DNA from: Parasphingorhabdus marina DSM 22363
GTDB taxonomy: Bacteria > Pseudomonadota > Alphaproteobacteria > Sphingomonadales > Sphingomonadaceae
Length of the DNA stretch: 64,000 nt
NCBI RefSeq assembly: GCF_900128895.1
Contig: NZ_FSQW01000002.1
Span: 1,178,001-1,242,000 of the forward strand
Reading direction: 5' to 3'
Shown here: positions 33,708 to 42,818 of the stretch, one piece after another
Position numbering within the stretch: position 1 is the first letter of the stretch
How the letters are laid out: every line of letters starts with the position of its first letter
Made by a program: the position numbers and the translations under genes
Notes under the pieces: generated by a model
Seen by the model: the letters and a program-made list of their open reading frames with translations, nothing else
Databases searched by the model: none
What the model was told of the DNA's origin: nothing

Positions 33708-33876
33708 TGAGGGAGGATCGTCGCCCACCTGTGCCAAGGGGTTCCGAGCGGGATCACGTTTCCGTCCCGGTTCGGCACTAAAGCGGGAATGTAGCTGCCA
33801 CACGCCTCTTGCCCGCTACCTTCATATCCGCCAAAAGGCTTCCGGATCGCATCCTTACGACTATTCCGGAGCCGAC

Positions 33877-35400
33877 ATGACCGTCACCATCAAGACCGCT
33901 GACCTGATCGAAAGCGTGGCCGACGCGCTGCAGTTTATTTCCTATTATCACCCGATGGATTATATCCGGGCGCTGGGTGAGGCTTATGAGGCGGAGAAGT
34001 CTCCGGCGGCCAAGGATGCCATCGCCCAGATCCTGACCAACAGCCGGATGTGCGCCGAGGGCCATCGTCCGATCTGTCAGGACACCGGGATCGTCAATGT
34101 GTTTGTCAAATGGGGCATGGACTGCCGGCTGGATGATACGTCGCAATCGATGCAGGAAATTGTCGATGAAGGTGTGCGGCGTGCCTATCTCCATCCGGAA
34201 AACAAGCTCCGCGCCTCGATCCTGACCGACCCTGCCTTTACCCGGCGGAACACCAAGGACAATACGCCGTCGGTGTTGCATGTCGAGATGGTGCCGGGCG
34301 ACAAGGTGTCTGTCGATGTCGCGGCCAAGGGCGGCGGATCAGAAAATAAATCAAAGTTCAAGATGATGAATCCGAGCGACAATATTGTCGATTGGGTGCT
34401 CGAGATGGTTCCGCAAATGGGCGCCGGCTGGTGCCCGCCGGGCATGCTCGGCATCGGCATTGGCGGCACCGCCGAACGCGCCGTGCTGCTCGCCAAACAG
34501 TCGCTGATGGATCCGATCGACATGGGCCAGCTGAAGGAACGCGGCCCGCGCAGTGACGTGGAGGAACTCCGCATCGAAATCTTCGACAAGGTCAACGCGC
34601 TCGGCATCGGCGCCCAGGGCCTGGGCGGGCTTTCGACCATCCTTGATGTGAAGATCAACGACTTTCCCTGCCACGCCGCAGGCAAGCCGGTGGCGATGAT
34701 CCCCAACTGTGCCGCAACCCGCCATGCCCATTTCACTCTGGACGGCAGCGGCCCCGCCTATCTTGAAGCGCCGAAACTCGACGAATGGCCCGACGTCAAC
34801 TGGACTCCCTCTTCCGAAGCGAAGCGGGTGCAGCTCGATCAGCTCGATGAAGCGGAAGTGCAAAGCTGGAAACATGGTGACCGCCTGTTGCTCAACGGCA
34901 AGATGCTGACCGGCCGCGATGCCGCGCACAAGCGGATCAAGGACATGCTCGACAAGGGGGAAGAGCTTCCGGTCGAATTTCGCGGGCGCGTGATTTACTA
35001 TGTCGGACCGGTTGATCCGGTCGGCGAAGAAGTCGTCGGTCCGGCCGGCCCCACCACCGCCACCCGGATGGACAAGTTCACCAGCATGATGCTCGAACAG
35101 GGCCTGCTGGCGATGGTCGGCAAGGCGGAGCGTGGGCTGGACACGGTCGCGTCGATCAAGAAGCACAAGTCCGCCTATCTGATGGCTGTCGGTGGTAGCG
35201 CCTATCTGGTCAGCCGTGCGATCAAGGGATCAAAAGTCGTGGGATTTGAAGACCTTGGCATGGAAGCCATCTATGAATTCGAGGTCCAGGACATGCCGGT
35301 CACTGTCGCCGTGGATGCCGAGGGCCAGAGCGTCCACCATCTCGCACCGCTGGTCTGGCAGGAGAAGATCAGGAAGGAAAGTCTGTTGGAAGGAGCATAA
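33877..35400 (+). CDS. Class I fumarate hydratase
   Basis: 507 residues, the usual length of the iron-sulfur class I (FumA/FumB-like) enzymes. Fe-S ligand candidates are Cys in PICQDTGIVN, NCAATRHAH and the WCPPGMLGIG region. Converts fumarate to malate in the TCA cycle using a [4Fe-4S] cluster; oxygen-sensitive. Followed two bases later by a small secreted protein gene on the same strand. The start ATG 33877 follows GGAGCCGAC. Confidence 0.95.
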   Translation: MTVTIKTADLIESVADALQFISYYHPMDYIRALGEAYEAEKSPAAKDAIAQILTNSRMCAEGHRPICQDTGIVNVFVKWGMDCRLDDTSQSMQEIVDEGVRRAYLHPENKLRASILTDPAFTRRNTKDNTPSVLHVEMVPGDKVSVDVAAKGGGSENKSKFKMMNPSDNIVDWVLEMVPQMGAGWCPPGMLGIGIGGTAERAVLLAKQSLMDPIDMGQLKERGPRSDVEELRIEIFDKVNALGIGAQGLGGLSTILDVKINDFPCHAAGKPVAMIPNCAATRHAHFTLDGSGPAYLEAPKLDEWPDVNWTPSSEAKRVQLDQLDEAEVQSWKHGDRLLLNGKMLTGRDAAHKRIKDMLDKGEELPVEFRGRVIYYVGPVDPVGEEVVGPAGPTTATRMDKFTSMMLEQGLLAMVGKAERGLDTVASIKKHKSAYLMAVGGSAYLVSRAIKGSKVVGFEDLGMEAIYEFEVQDMPVTVAVDAEGQSVHHLAPLVWQEKIRKESLLEGA

Positions 35401-35401
35401 T

Positions 35402-35836
35402 ATGAAATATTCCATCTCTTTAGTGATTGCGGCTTTTGCCCTCTCCAGCCCAGCTGGCGCGCAGAATAATGATATTGAAAATGTGAAGGCCTTGATGAAA
35501 GAACTGGGTGGTGAGAGCATGAGCGACAAGGAAGCGCAGGCCTATGCCGAGAAACAGAACAGCTCTACCCTTGGACAACCCCAAAACCCGGTACGTGCGG
35601 AAATGCCGCAAGGCCAACGCGCTTATCTAAATCGACTGCGCTGCAGTGACGGCACTCCACCGAAATATTTTCGCGAGGGAAGTATGGGGATCGGCCCCTT
35701 TGGAAACATTGTTGATAGATATGCCGTCGATTGCGGAGATGCAGAACCGGGACAGGTGAAATTGGACATGGATATGTATCATAGCGGCTATGTGGAAAAG
35801 AACCCGGTTCCCGGCTTCTCAATTGTGGCACCCTGA
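35402..35836 (+). CDS. Small secreted protein behind fumarase
   Basis: 144 residues from ATG 35402, one base after the fumarase stop, with GGAAGGAGCA in front. Signal peptide at about 1-20 (LVIAAFALSSPAGA). Two Cys (RLRCSDGT, AVDCGD) could form a disulfide. Its SDKEAQAYAEKQNSS stretch resembles AQDYAKKENSS in the lipoprotein-like leader at 48961. Unknown function. Confidence 0.8.
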   Translation: MKYSISLVIAAFALSSPAGAQNNDIENVKALMKELGGESMSDKEAQAYAEKQNSSTLGQPQNPVRAEMPQGQRAYLNRLRCSDGTPPKYFREGSMGIGPFGNIVDRYAVDCGDAEPGQVKLDMDMYHSGYVEKNPVPGFSIVAP

Positions 35837-35898
35837 TCTTGATCCTGGATCATGAGGCTGCAATTCTTCCATCGCAGACAGTCAGGATCAATCGTTAA

Positions 35899-36405
35899 AT
35901 GGCCCGAAAAATCCGCCTTTACTCGCCCCACGCTCCGATCCCGCTCGCGCGCATTCTGGAGAAGGAGATGGATCGCGAGTGGACGCAAAAGCAGAAGAAC
36001 AAAGGGCGAGTCTTCGGACAAGGGACGGAGCGCAAGATCTTCCTGAAGGTGGAACATTGGGGTCAGCGGGATGACAGTTCGTACAGCCTCGATGGCACCA
36101 TGAAACCGGAACGTGGCGGCACCCTGATCGAGGGAAAAATCGGCCGGATCGGCAAGGCGCGCTTTTTTGTCGTCTTCTGGTTTGCTTTTCTGTCGCTGTT
36201 TGTTGCGGTCGGAATCAGCACCTGGCTGTTCGCCGACGCCCCCTTCCTATTCGCCGCGATGTTCGTCGGGATCCCGGGGTTCATGATGGTCATGGGTGGC
36301 TGGCTGTTCAGTCGCAGCGCCAGACGCGGACCGGAGGATGAGCGGCGCATCCTCGCCTTTCTCGCCGACAAGGTCGATGCGCGGCCCACCGGATTGCCGG
36401 ATTGA
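35899..36405 (+). CDS. Two-helix membrane protein with cytosolic head
   Basis: 168 residues. The first ~85 residues are soluble and basic, followed by two membrane helices (about 89-111 and 116-136) and a short basic tail. The first half contains a beta-type segment (IFLKVEHWGQRDDSSYSLDG). Its stop overlaps the TTG start of the EamA transporter by four bases. No family recognised. Confidence 0.7.
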   Translation: MARKIRLYSPHAPIPLARILEKEMDREWTQKQKNKGRVFGQGTERKIFLKVEHWGQRDDSSYSLDGTMKPERGGTLIEGKIGRIGKARFFVVFWFAFLSLFVAVGISTWLFADAPFLFAAMFVGIPGFMMVMGGWLFSRSARRGPEDERRILAFLADKVDARPTGLPD

Positions 36406-37319
36406 CCTTTCCGATCTGGATTCCCGCGGCGCTGATGGCGGCGCTGTTTCTCGCCTGGCGCATGGCGGTGCAGCAGCGCATCCGTGCCGAGATGTCGGTC
36501 AATGCGGCGGCGCTGTCGCGCTTTTTCTTTGGCTGGCCGATCGCCTGCATGATGCTGGCTGGTTATATGCTGGTCGCAGGCAGGACCGCCCTGCCCGACC
36601 TGTCGCTGTCCTTCTTGATCTTTGCCTGGCTCGCGGCCTTTGCCCAGATGCTGGCAACAAACCTCATCATCATGTCCTTCGGCTTTCGCAATCTGGTCAG
36701 TGGCACCGCCTATATGAAGACCGAGACGCTGATCGTCGCGCTGCTCGGCTGGCTGATCCTGGGCGAATTTCTGGCGCCACTGGCCTGGCTGGGTATTGGC
36801 GTGGCATTTCTGGGCATCCTTTTTGTCTCGATCGAAGGCGGCGCCCAAGGCCTGATCCAGTGGCTCCGCGGTCTGAAGCAACCGTCGGCGCTGACCGGAC
36901 TGAGCGCCGGATTTCTGTTCGCGCTGACTGCGATTTTCATCAAGCAGTCGGCCAATGCCGTTGCCGATGTTGAACGGACTTATGCCGGCCTCATCGTGCT
37001 CACCGCCGTGCTCGGTTTTCAGGCACTGATGCAGGGCGTCTATGTCTTGCTGCGCGAGCCGGACCAGTTCCGGGCGATGCTGACGCGGTGGCGCGTGACA
37101 GCGCAGGTGGGCGTGCTGGCGGCGACTGCATCGGCGGGCTGGTTCATCGCCTATGCGCACGGCCCGGTGGCTTTGGTCGGCATCCTGGGACAGACGCAAA
37201 TCCTCTATACGCTCGGTTTCGGGCGGTTTTATCTGAAGGAGCCGCTCAGCCAGAGCGAACTGACCGGCATCATGCTGGTCGGCGCCGGTGTTGTCTTGGC
37301 CCTGGCATCGAGCCTTTGA
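36402..37319 (+). CDS. EamA-family (DMT) transporter
   Basis: 305 residues, ten membrane helices in two repeats of five, the standard EamA/DMT layout. TTG 36402 overlaps the upstream stop as TTGA; ATG 36435 is an alternative start. Conserved pieces: Pro/Glu in AYMKTETLIVALLGWLILGE (first repeat) and VALVGILGQTQILYTLGFGR (second repeat). Exports or imports small metabolites; substrate unknown. Confidence 0.9.
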   Translation: MTFPIWIPAALMAALFLAWRMAVQQRIRAEMSVNAAALSRFFFGWPIACMMLAGYMLVAGRTALPDLSLSFLIFAWLAAFAQMLATNLIIMSFGFRNLVSGTAYMKTETLIVALLGWLILGEFLAPLAWLGIGVAFLGILFVSIEGGAQGLIQWLRGLKQPSALTGLSAGFLFALTAIFIKQSANAVADVERTYAGLIVLTAVLGFQALMQGVYVLLREPDQFRAMLTRWRVTAQVGVLAATASAGWFIAYAHGPVALVGILGQTQILYTLGFGRFYLKEPLSQSELTGIMLVGAGVVLALASSL

Positions 37320-37326
37320 CCAGCTT

Positions 37327-38151
37327 TTATATCTGCCCAGACTCCCGCATTCGCTGTACGGCCAGCTGGACGTCAGAGCAGTCGTCTCCTTCATGCCGCG
37401 GCGCATATTGGGCGAAGGCCTGCTCCAGCTCGTCATAGCGCTCTCTGAAGCGCACCATGTTGTAGCTGTGGCTCACGCAATAATAGGCGCCTGCCTGCAT
37501 TTGCCCCACAATGATTTTCGCAAATTCATCCGTGTCCATGGCATCGGGTGCGGTCGCGTTAAATTCGGAAATCTCCGATTTGACCCACCCGGGAATGATC
37601 ACTCCGGTGGTCAGCCACTCCGGCGCTTCGCGGCGCAGAACATCCATCAGTCCGAAAATGGCATGTTTGCTCGCGACATATCCGCCGCCGCCAAAGGGAA
37701 AAGCATTGAACAACGAGTTTTCCGAAGCGACCGAGTAAATCGCCGCGGGTTTTTCCTCCGCCATGAAGCGTTTGCCGAACACCGAAATCCCGGTCCACAT
37801 GCCCCAGAAATTGACCTCGAAAATCCGGCGGGCATCTGCCGGATCGGTCTTGATCACCGACTTCATCGCCCCGCCAATGCCGGCATTGTTGATCAGCAGG
37901 TCACAGCGACCGTTTTCTGCCCAGGCGAAGTCGGCAAGCGCCTCGACATCGTCCACCTTCGTGACATCCCCGCACAGATATTTGGCGTCAATCCCCTCCC
38001 CGGCCAGGCTTTGAGTGGCTTCCGCCAGCCGATCTTCACGCGGTTCAAAGAGGATGATCCAGGCGCCCAAATTGCCGAGTTGGCGCGCGAGCGCAAAACC
38101 GATGCCTGTTGCGCCTCCGGTAATGACCACCGTCTTTTCGTGGAAATCCAT
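37327..38151 (-). CDS. Short-chain dehydrogenase/reductase
   Basis: 274 residues. TGGATGIGFA cofactor loop, INNAGIGG, catalytic Ser in YSVASENS and Tyr/Lys in GGGGYVASKHA. NAD(P)-dependent; the substrate is unknown. Convergent with the EamA transporter (7 bases). Distinct from the SDR at 6400 in its longer C-terminus. Confidence 0.93.
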   Translation of the reverse strand: MDFHEKTVVITGGATGIGFALARQLGNLGAWIILFEPREDRLAEATQSLAGEGIDAKYLCGDVTKVDDVEALADFAWAENGRCDLLINNAGIGGAMKSVIKTDPADARRIFEVNFWGMWTGISVFGKRFMAEEKPAAIYSVASENSLFNAFPFGGGGYVASKHAIFGLMDVLRREAPEWLTTGVIIPGWVKSEISEFNATAPDAMDTDEFAKIIVGQMQAGAYYCVSHSYNMVRFRERYDELEQAFAQYAPRHEGDDCSDVQLAVQRMRESGQI

Positions 38152-38250
38152 GTCCCTCCCCTTCCTGTTTTCAACGGTTTCGTTTGCCGCGCAGGACTTT
38201 TATCTCCTTCGCTGCCTGACAATGCAACCGAAACAGACTATGATGAGGAT

Positions 38251-38520
38251 ATGTACATTTTCATCATCTTTCTGTGCGGCATCGGCAATTTCGCGATGCA
38301 CAAGGCGATGATGGAGAGCGATCATCCGATGATCACCGATGCCCGGAAAAGTTTCTGGAAATATCTCGGACCCTATGGATCCTATATTCTGGAGTTTTTC
38401 ATGCTCACAGCCGCGCTGGTCTTCGCCAATATGGGCATGCTGAGTTCCGTCATCTTTTATGGCATCTACACGCTGGCCAACGGCGCCGGTGCACTGGTGC
38501 TGCTTTCAAACAAGCATTGA
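38251..38520 (+). CDS. Small three-helix membrane protein
   Basis: 89 residues from ATG 38251. Three membrane-type segments (about 2-15, 45-62, 66-85); the 1st is short. The long frame upstream overlaps the opposite-strand SDR and is discarded. The AMMESDHPMITDARKSFWKY loop is cytosolic. Function unknown. Confidence 0.65.
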   Translation: MYIFIIFLCGIGNFAMHKAMMESDHPMITDARKSFWKYLGPYGSYILEFFMLTAALVFANMGMLSSVIFYGIYTLANGAGALVLLSNKH

Positions 38521-38665
38521 ATCTGAGGGACTTGCCTTCTCGGATACCGCCCGGTCCGTTCATCCGACTACGGATGTAGTTTGTCGAAAGGCGGTTTCGG
38601 ATGCAACCGCTTGCCCGTACCAGCAGCGCGCGCAGCAAGGGCGTGCGCAGGAACAGGGGAACAGG

Positions 38666-40840
38666 GTGCAAAAGTCTGGGGAGACACGGCTGGCTAGCGG
38701 CGCGTCGGCAATGTTGGTGATGGTCGCCGGCATCTCGCCAGCTGCCGCACAACCGGTCCAAATTGCGGCTGATCAGATCGAGTCGACTCGTGCGATACCG
38801 GACGGAGACCTCCCGGCGACCCTGCAGCCGCGAACCGAAAACGGCCGGCAGATTTTCCCGGCCCCGCTTTTTGACCGATTCAATCCTCGTACGGCACTCG
38901 ACATGGTTCGGCAGGTCCCTGGCTTTACAATTGACACGGGAGATGACGACGAGCGCGGGCTTGGTCAGGCGGATGAAAATGTCCTGATCAACGGCGCGCG
39001 GATCGCCGGAAAGACTGTCGATGCATTTACCGTTCTCCGCCGGATTTCTGCCGACAATGTTATCCGTCTCGAAATTGTTGATGGCGCGACGCTGAGCATT
39101 TCCGGTCTGTCCGGGCAAGTGCTGAATCTTGTGACCAGTACCGACACCGGTGGCGGAGTCAGCGGCAATTTTCGCTGGGCGCCGCGATGGCGACGGTCGG
39201 GAAACAACTGGCTGGAAGGCGAAGCTTCAATCAGCAAGCGGATCGGCAAAACCGATGTGACCTTTTCGATCGAGAACGACTCGTTCCGCAATGGCGCGCA
39301 GGGACTGGAGGATGTTCTCGACGGTACCGGTGCCCTGCTGTTCCAGCGGGACGAGGTGGCAAGGTTCCAGGGCGACCGCCCGGTACTCAGTGCCACTGTC
39401 GCCCGGACCAGTGCGGCCGGAGCGATATTCAATGCCAGCCTGACTGGCGGATTGAATCATTTCGATGAAAGCGTAACCAGCCTGCGCACCGAAGCCGGTC
39501 AGGCAGATATCATCGAACTGTTCACCGGACGGGAACGGGAATGGAACGCCGAACTGACGGCGGACTACGAGTTTGACCTGTCCGGCGGGCGTCTGAAACT
39601 GATCGGCCTGCAACGACTTGAACACAGCCCGTTCCGGAACTTTTTCGGCCGGACGTTTACCGACGGGATCACTCCGGCCTCCGGAAGCCAGTTCAACCGG
39701 ACCATTGATGAGGGTGAATCCGTTTTGCGGTCCGAATATAGCTGGCGGACCGAGGGCGGGACCGACTGGGGCATCAACCTGGAGGGCGCCTATAATTTCC
39801 TCGAAAGCGAAGCCGCGCTTGATGGTACGCCGGTTCCCAATGCCAATACAAAGGTGACCGAATATCGCGGTGAACTGATCGGCTCCTTTGGCCGCACCAT
39901 CGGCGAAGGCCTCACCCTGCAGGCCACACTCGGCGGGGAATATAGCGAGATCAGTCAAAGCGGCGCGCGCGGACAGACCCGCTCCTTTGTCCGGCCCAAG
40001 GGGTCCCTGTCTCTCGCATGGCGACCGGAACCTGATCTGGATATCAGTCTCAGTCTCGAACGCTCGGTCGGCCAGCTCGATTTCGGGGATTTCGTCGCGT
40101 CTGTTGATCTCGCCAACAATGCCAACAGTGCCGGCAACCCGGGGCTGGTTCCGCCCCAGACCTGGCGCGGTGAACTGGAGGCCAACAAGAACCTGGGTCC
40201 CTGGGGCGCGCTGACCGTCAATATCTATGGCGAGAAAATCACCGATATCGTCGACTCCATTCCCATCACCGCAACAACCGAAGCGCAGGGCAATCTGGAC
40301 AGCGCCACGCGCTATGGGGTGGAGCTGACTTCCTCGATCCTGCTCGATCCCCTTGGCTGGCAGGGGGCCCGGCTGGATTTCGAAGGGGAGGTCCGGAAAA
40401 GTGCGCTGGATGACCCGCTTACGGGGATTTCGCGGCGCATCAATGATGACCGGATCTTTTTCTGGGAAGTGGATTTCCGGCACGATGTACCAAACAGCAA
40501 CTGGGCCTGGGGATTTGGCGCGGAGGATTTTCGCTCTTCGGACTTTCTCCGGCTTGACCAGTTTACCAGTTTCGAAACCCGCGCGCCCTTCGCCTGGATA
40601 TTTGTCGAACATAAAGACCTATTTGGGCTCACCGTTAACGCCCGGCTCAACAATATCCTGGATCGCGGCGAACGTTTTACCCGAACGGCCTTCGGGCGCT
40701 TCGACACGCCTTCCGGCACATATGCGGGACCGGATACCGGATTTGTGCGTGGTCGTCGCGACGGGCCGCTGGGTTTTGTCGAAGACCGCGTGCGTACGTT
40801 CGGACTTGTCTACCGGCTAACGGTCAGCGGCAGCTTCTGA
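38666..40840 (+). CDS. TonB-dependent outer-membrane receptor
   Basis: 724 residues from GTG 38666 (no strong ATG; GTG follows CAGGGGAACAG). Signal peptide ending SPAAA about residue 31. Plug domain at about 70-165 with VRQVPGFTID and the QADENVLINGARI stretch, then a 22-strand-type barrel to a terminal Phe (LTVSGSF). A plug with VLINGxR is the form common in sphingomonad TonB receptors for carbohydrates or unknown ligands. Outer membrane; needs TonB-ExbBD elsewhere. Ligand unknown; the next gene is an exporter. Confidence 0.9.
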   Translation: MQKSGETRLASGASAMLVMVAGISPAAAQPVQIAADQIESTRAIPDGDLPATLQPRTENGRQIFPAPLFDRFNPRTALDMVRQVPGFTIDTGDDDERGLGQADENVLINGARIAGKTVDAFTVLRRISADNVIRLEIVDGATLSISGLSGQVLNLVTSTDTGGGVSGNFRWAPRWRRSGNNWLEGEASISKRIGKTDVTFSIENDSFRNGAQGLEDVLDGTGALLFQRDEVARFQGDRPVLSATVARTSAAGAIFNASLTGGLNHFDESVTSLRTEAGQADIIELFTGREREWNAELTADYEFDLSGGRLKLIGLQRLEHSPFRNFFGRTFTDGITPASGSQFNRTIDEGESVLRSEYSWRTEGGTDWGINLEGAYNFLESEAALDGTPVPNANTKVTEYRGELIGSFGRTIGEGLTLQATLGGEYSEISQSGARGQTRSFVRPKGSLSLAWRPEPDLDISLSLERSVGQLDFGDFVASVDLANNANSAGNPGLVPPQTWRGELEANKNLGPWGALTVNIYGEKITDIVDSIPITATTEAQGNLDSATRYGVELTSSILLDPLGWQGARLDFEGEVRKSALDDPLTGISRRINDDRIFFWEVDFRHDVPNSNWAWGFGAEDFRSSDFLRLDQFTSFETRAPFAWIFVEHKDLFGLTVNARLNNILDRGERFTRTAFGRFDTPSGTYAGPDTGFVRGRRDGPLGFVEDRVRTFGLVYRLTVSGSF

Positions 40841-40888
40841 TCCTCCGCCATTCTGGACAAGTTCCCGGCGCAGGCCTACATCCGGGAC

Positions 40889-42697
40889 ATGCCTCCTGAT
40901 CACAGTACCAAGGGTCAGATCGACCCGCCGATGATTCCCACTCTCAAGCGGTTTCTGCCCTATCTCTGGCCAAAAGACGCACCGGCTCTCAGGGCACGCA
41001 TTGTCGTCGCCGGTCTGCTGGTGCTCTGTGCCAAGGCGGCCGTGCTGTCGATGCCGTTCGCCTACAAGGCCGTGGTCGACGGCATGACCGAAGGGACGGA
41101 AGTCGCCCTTACCGTCCTGCTGGCGCTGGTCGCAGCCTACGGACTGGCCCGCTTTGGTCAGGTGTTGTTCGACAATCTGCGCAACATCGTTTTCGAAAAA
41201 GTTGGTCAGGAAGCGGCCCGCCGGCTGGCCACCAATGTCTTCAGTCACCTGCATCGCCTGTCGCTGCGATTCCACCTGAACAGGCGGACCGGCGAGGTGA
41301 CAAAGGTTATCGAACGTGGAACGAAAAGCATTGATATCATGCTGTATTTTCTGCTGTTCAATATAGCACCAACGCTCATCGAGCTGATCGCCGTGCTGAT
41401 CATTTTCCAGGTGAAATTCGGGTTCGGCCTCGTCGCGGCGACGATTGTGATGGTCACGATCTATATCGTCATGACCCGCAAGATTACCGACTGGCGCAAT
41501 GCGCTCCGGGCCGAAATGAATGACATGGACACCCGCGCCATAGGCCGGTCTGTTGATGCGCTGCTCAACTATGAAACGGTCAAATATTTTACCGCAGAGC
41601 GCCGCGAGGGAGACCGCTATAATCGCGCGATGCAGGACTGGGCGGATGCCGCAGTCAAGTCGGAAAACTCGCTGGGCCTGCTCAACATGGCTCAGTCGCT
41701 GATCACCAACGGCACCATGATCGGCGCGATGATGTTCACCGTTTATGGCTGGCAGCAGGGCAATCTGACCGTTGGTGATCTGGTACTGGTCAATGCCTTG
41801 CTGATGCAGTTGTTCCGGCCGCTTGACCTGCTTGGCATGGTCTACCGGACGATCCGCCAGGGACTGGTGGACATGGATGCGATGTTCCAGCTGATCGATA
41901 CAGATCCGGAGATCAAGGACAGGCCCGGTGCCACGTCGCTCGCGGTTTCTGACGGAACCGTCCGTTTCGAAAATGTGGTTTTTGCCTATGACGAGGATCG
42001 CGATATTCTGCACGGCCTGGATTTCGAGGTCCCTGCGGATGGAACGCTGGCCATTGTCGGTCCCTCCGGCGCAGGCAAGTCCACCCTCGCCCGGCTGTTG
42101 TTTCGTTTCTACGATCCGAAAGCCGGCCGCATCCTGATTGACGGTCAGGATATTGCCGCAGTGACCCAGGAAAGCCTGCGCGGTGCGATTGGAATCGTGC
42201 CGCAGGACAGTGTCCTGTTCAACGACACCATCGGTTACAATATCGGATATGGCCGCGAAGGTGCTTCGCCAGCAGAGATACAGGAAGCCGCGCGCGGGGC
42301 GGCTCTGGACGAGTTTATTGCCAAGCTTCCGGATGGCTATGACACCCAGGTGGGAGAACGCGGGCTGAAGCTGTCTGGTGGCGAGAAACAGCGCGTGGCC
42401 ATCGCCCGGACGCTTCTGAAAAATCCGCCGATCTTGATTCTCGATGAAGCGACATCCGCGCTGGACAGTCGCACGGAGGACGAGATCCAGGCCACGCTCG
42501 CGCGGATCTCGGAGCGGCGCACCACGCTGATCATTGCCCACCGGCTCTCCACAATCACTCATGCCGACGAGATCATCGTGCTGAATGACGGCAGAATTGC
42601 CGAGCGTGGCAATCACGCATCCCTGCTCGCACAAAATGGTCTTTATGCGGAAATGTGGAAACGTCAGGCCGAGGATCGCCAGCTGGAACAGGTCTGA
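40889..42697 (+). CDS. ATM1-type ABC exporter (permease-ATPase fusion)
   Basis: 602 residues. Six membrane helices in the first ~330, then the nucleotide-binding domain with Walker A GPSGAGKST, signature LSGGEKQRVAIA and Walker B ILILDEATSALD. The membrane half carries the ATM1/HMT1 landmarks FHLNRRTGEVTKVIERGTKS and LNYETVKYFTAE. In bacteria and mitochondria this clade exports glutathione-linked compounds or heavy-metal conjugates. Forms a homodimer in the inner membrane. Spaced 48 bases after the TonB receptor. Confidence 0.93.
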   Translation: MPPDHSTKGQIDPPMIPTLKRFLPYLWPKDAPALRARIVVAGLLVLCAKAAVLSMPFAYKAVVDGMTEGTEVALTVLLALVAAYGLARFGQVLFDNLRNIVFEKVGQEAARRLATNVFSHLHRLSLRFHLNRRTGEVTKVIERGTKSIDIMLYFLLFNIAPTLIELIAVLIIFQVKFGFGLVAATIVMVTIYIVMTRKITDWRNALRAEMNDMDTRAIGRSVDALLNYETVKYFTAERREGDRYNRAMQDWADAAVKSENSLGLLNMAQSLITNGTMIGAMMFTVYGWQQGNLTVGDLVLVNALLMQLFRPLDLLGMVYRTIRQGLVDMDAMFQLIDTDPEIKDRPGATSLAVSDGTVRFENVVFAYDEDRDILHGLDFEVPADGTLAIVGPSGAGKSTLARLLFRFYDPKAGRILIDGQDIAAVTQESLRGAIGIVPQDSVLFNDTIGYNIGYGREGASPAEIQEAARGAALDEFIAKLPDGYDTQVGERGLKLSGGEKQRVAIARTLLKNPPILILDEATSALDSRTEDEIQATLARISERRTTLIIAHRLSTITHADEIIVLNDGRIAERGNHASLLAQNGLYAEMWKRQAEDRQLEQV

Positions 42698-42818
42698 ACT
42701 CCGGCCATGAAAAAGCGGAATTAGACTGCTGACATGTCGCCCTGTTTTCGCTAGCCTGCCTCTGGGAGGATGGTTGCAGCACTGGCAAAAGGGGTGAGCC
42801 ATCAGGTTTTTTGACGAA

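Noticed and set aside
37288-38250. Upstream extension of the small membrane protein at 38251
   Set aside because: It lies opposite the SDR gene and has no ribosome site; only the end from 38251 is believable.
39227-40612. 461-codon frame opposite the TonB receptor
   Set aside because: Shadow frame without a recognisable fold; the receptor signal is clear on the plus strand.
40817-42802. 661-codon frame opposite the ABC exporter
   Set aside because: Shadow frame; the plus strand carries all ABC motifs.
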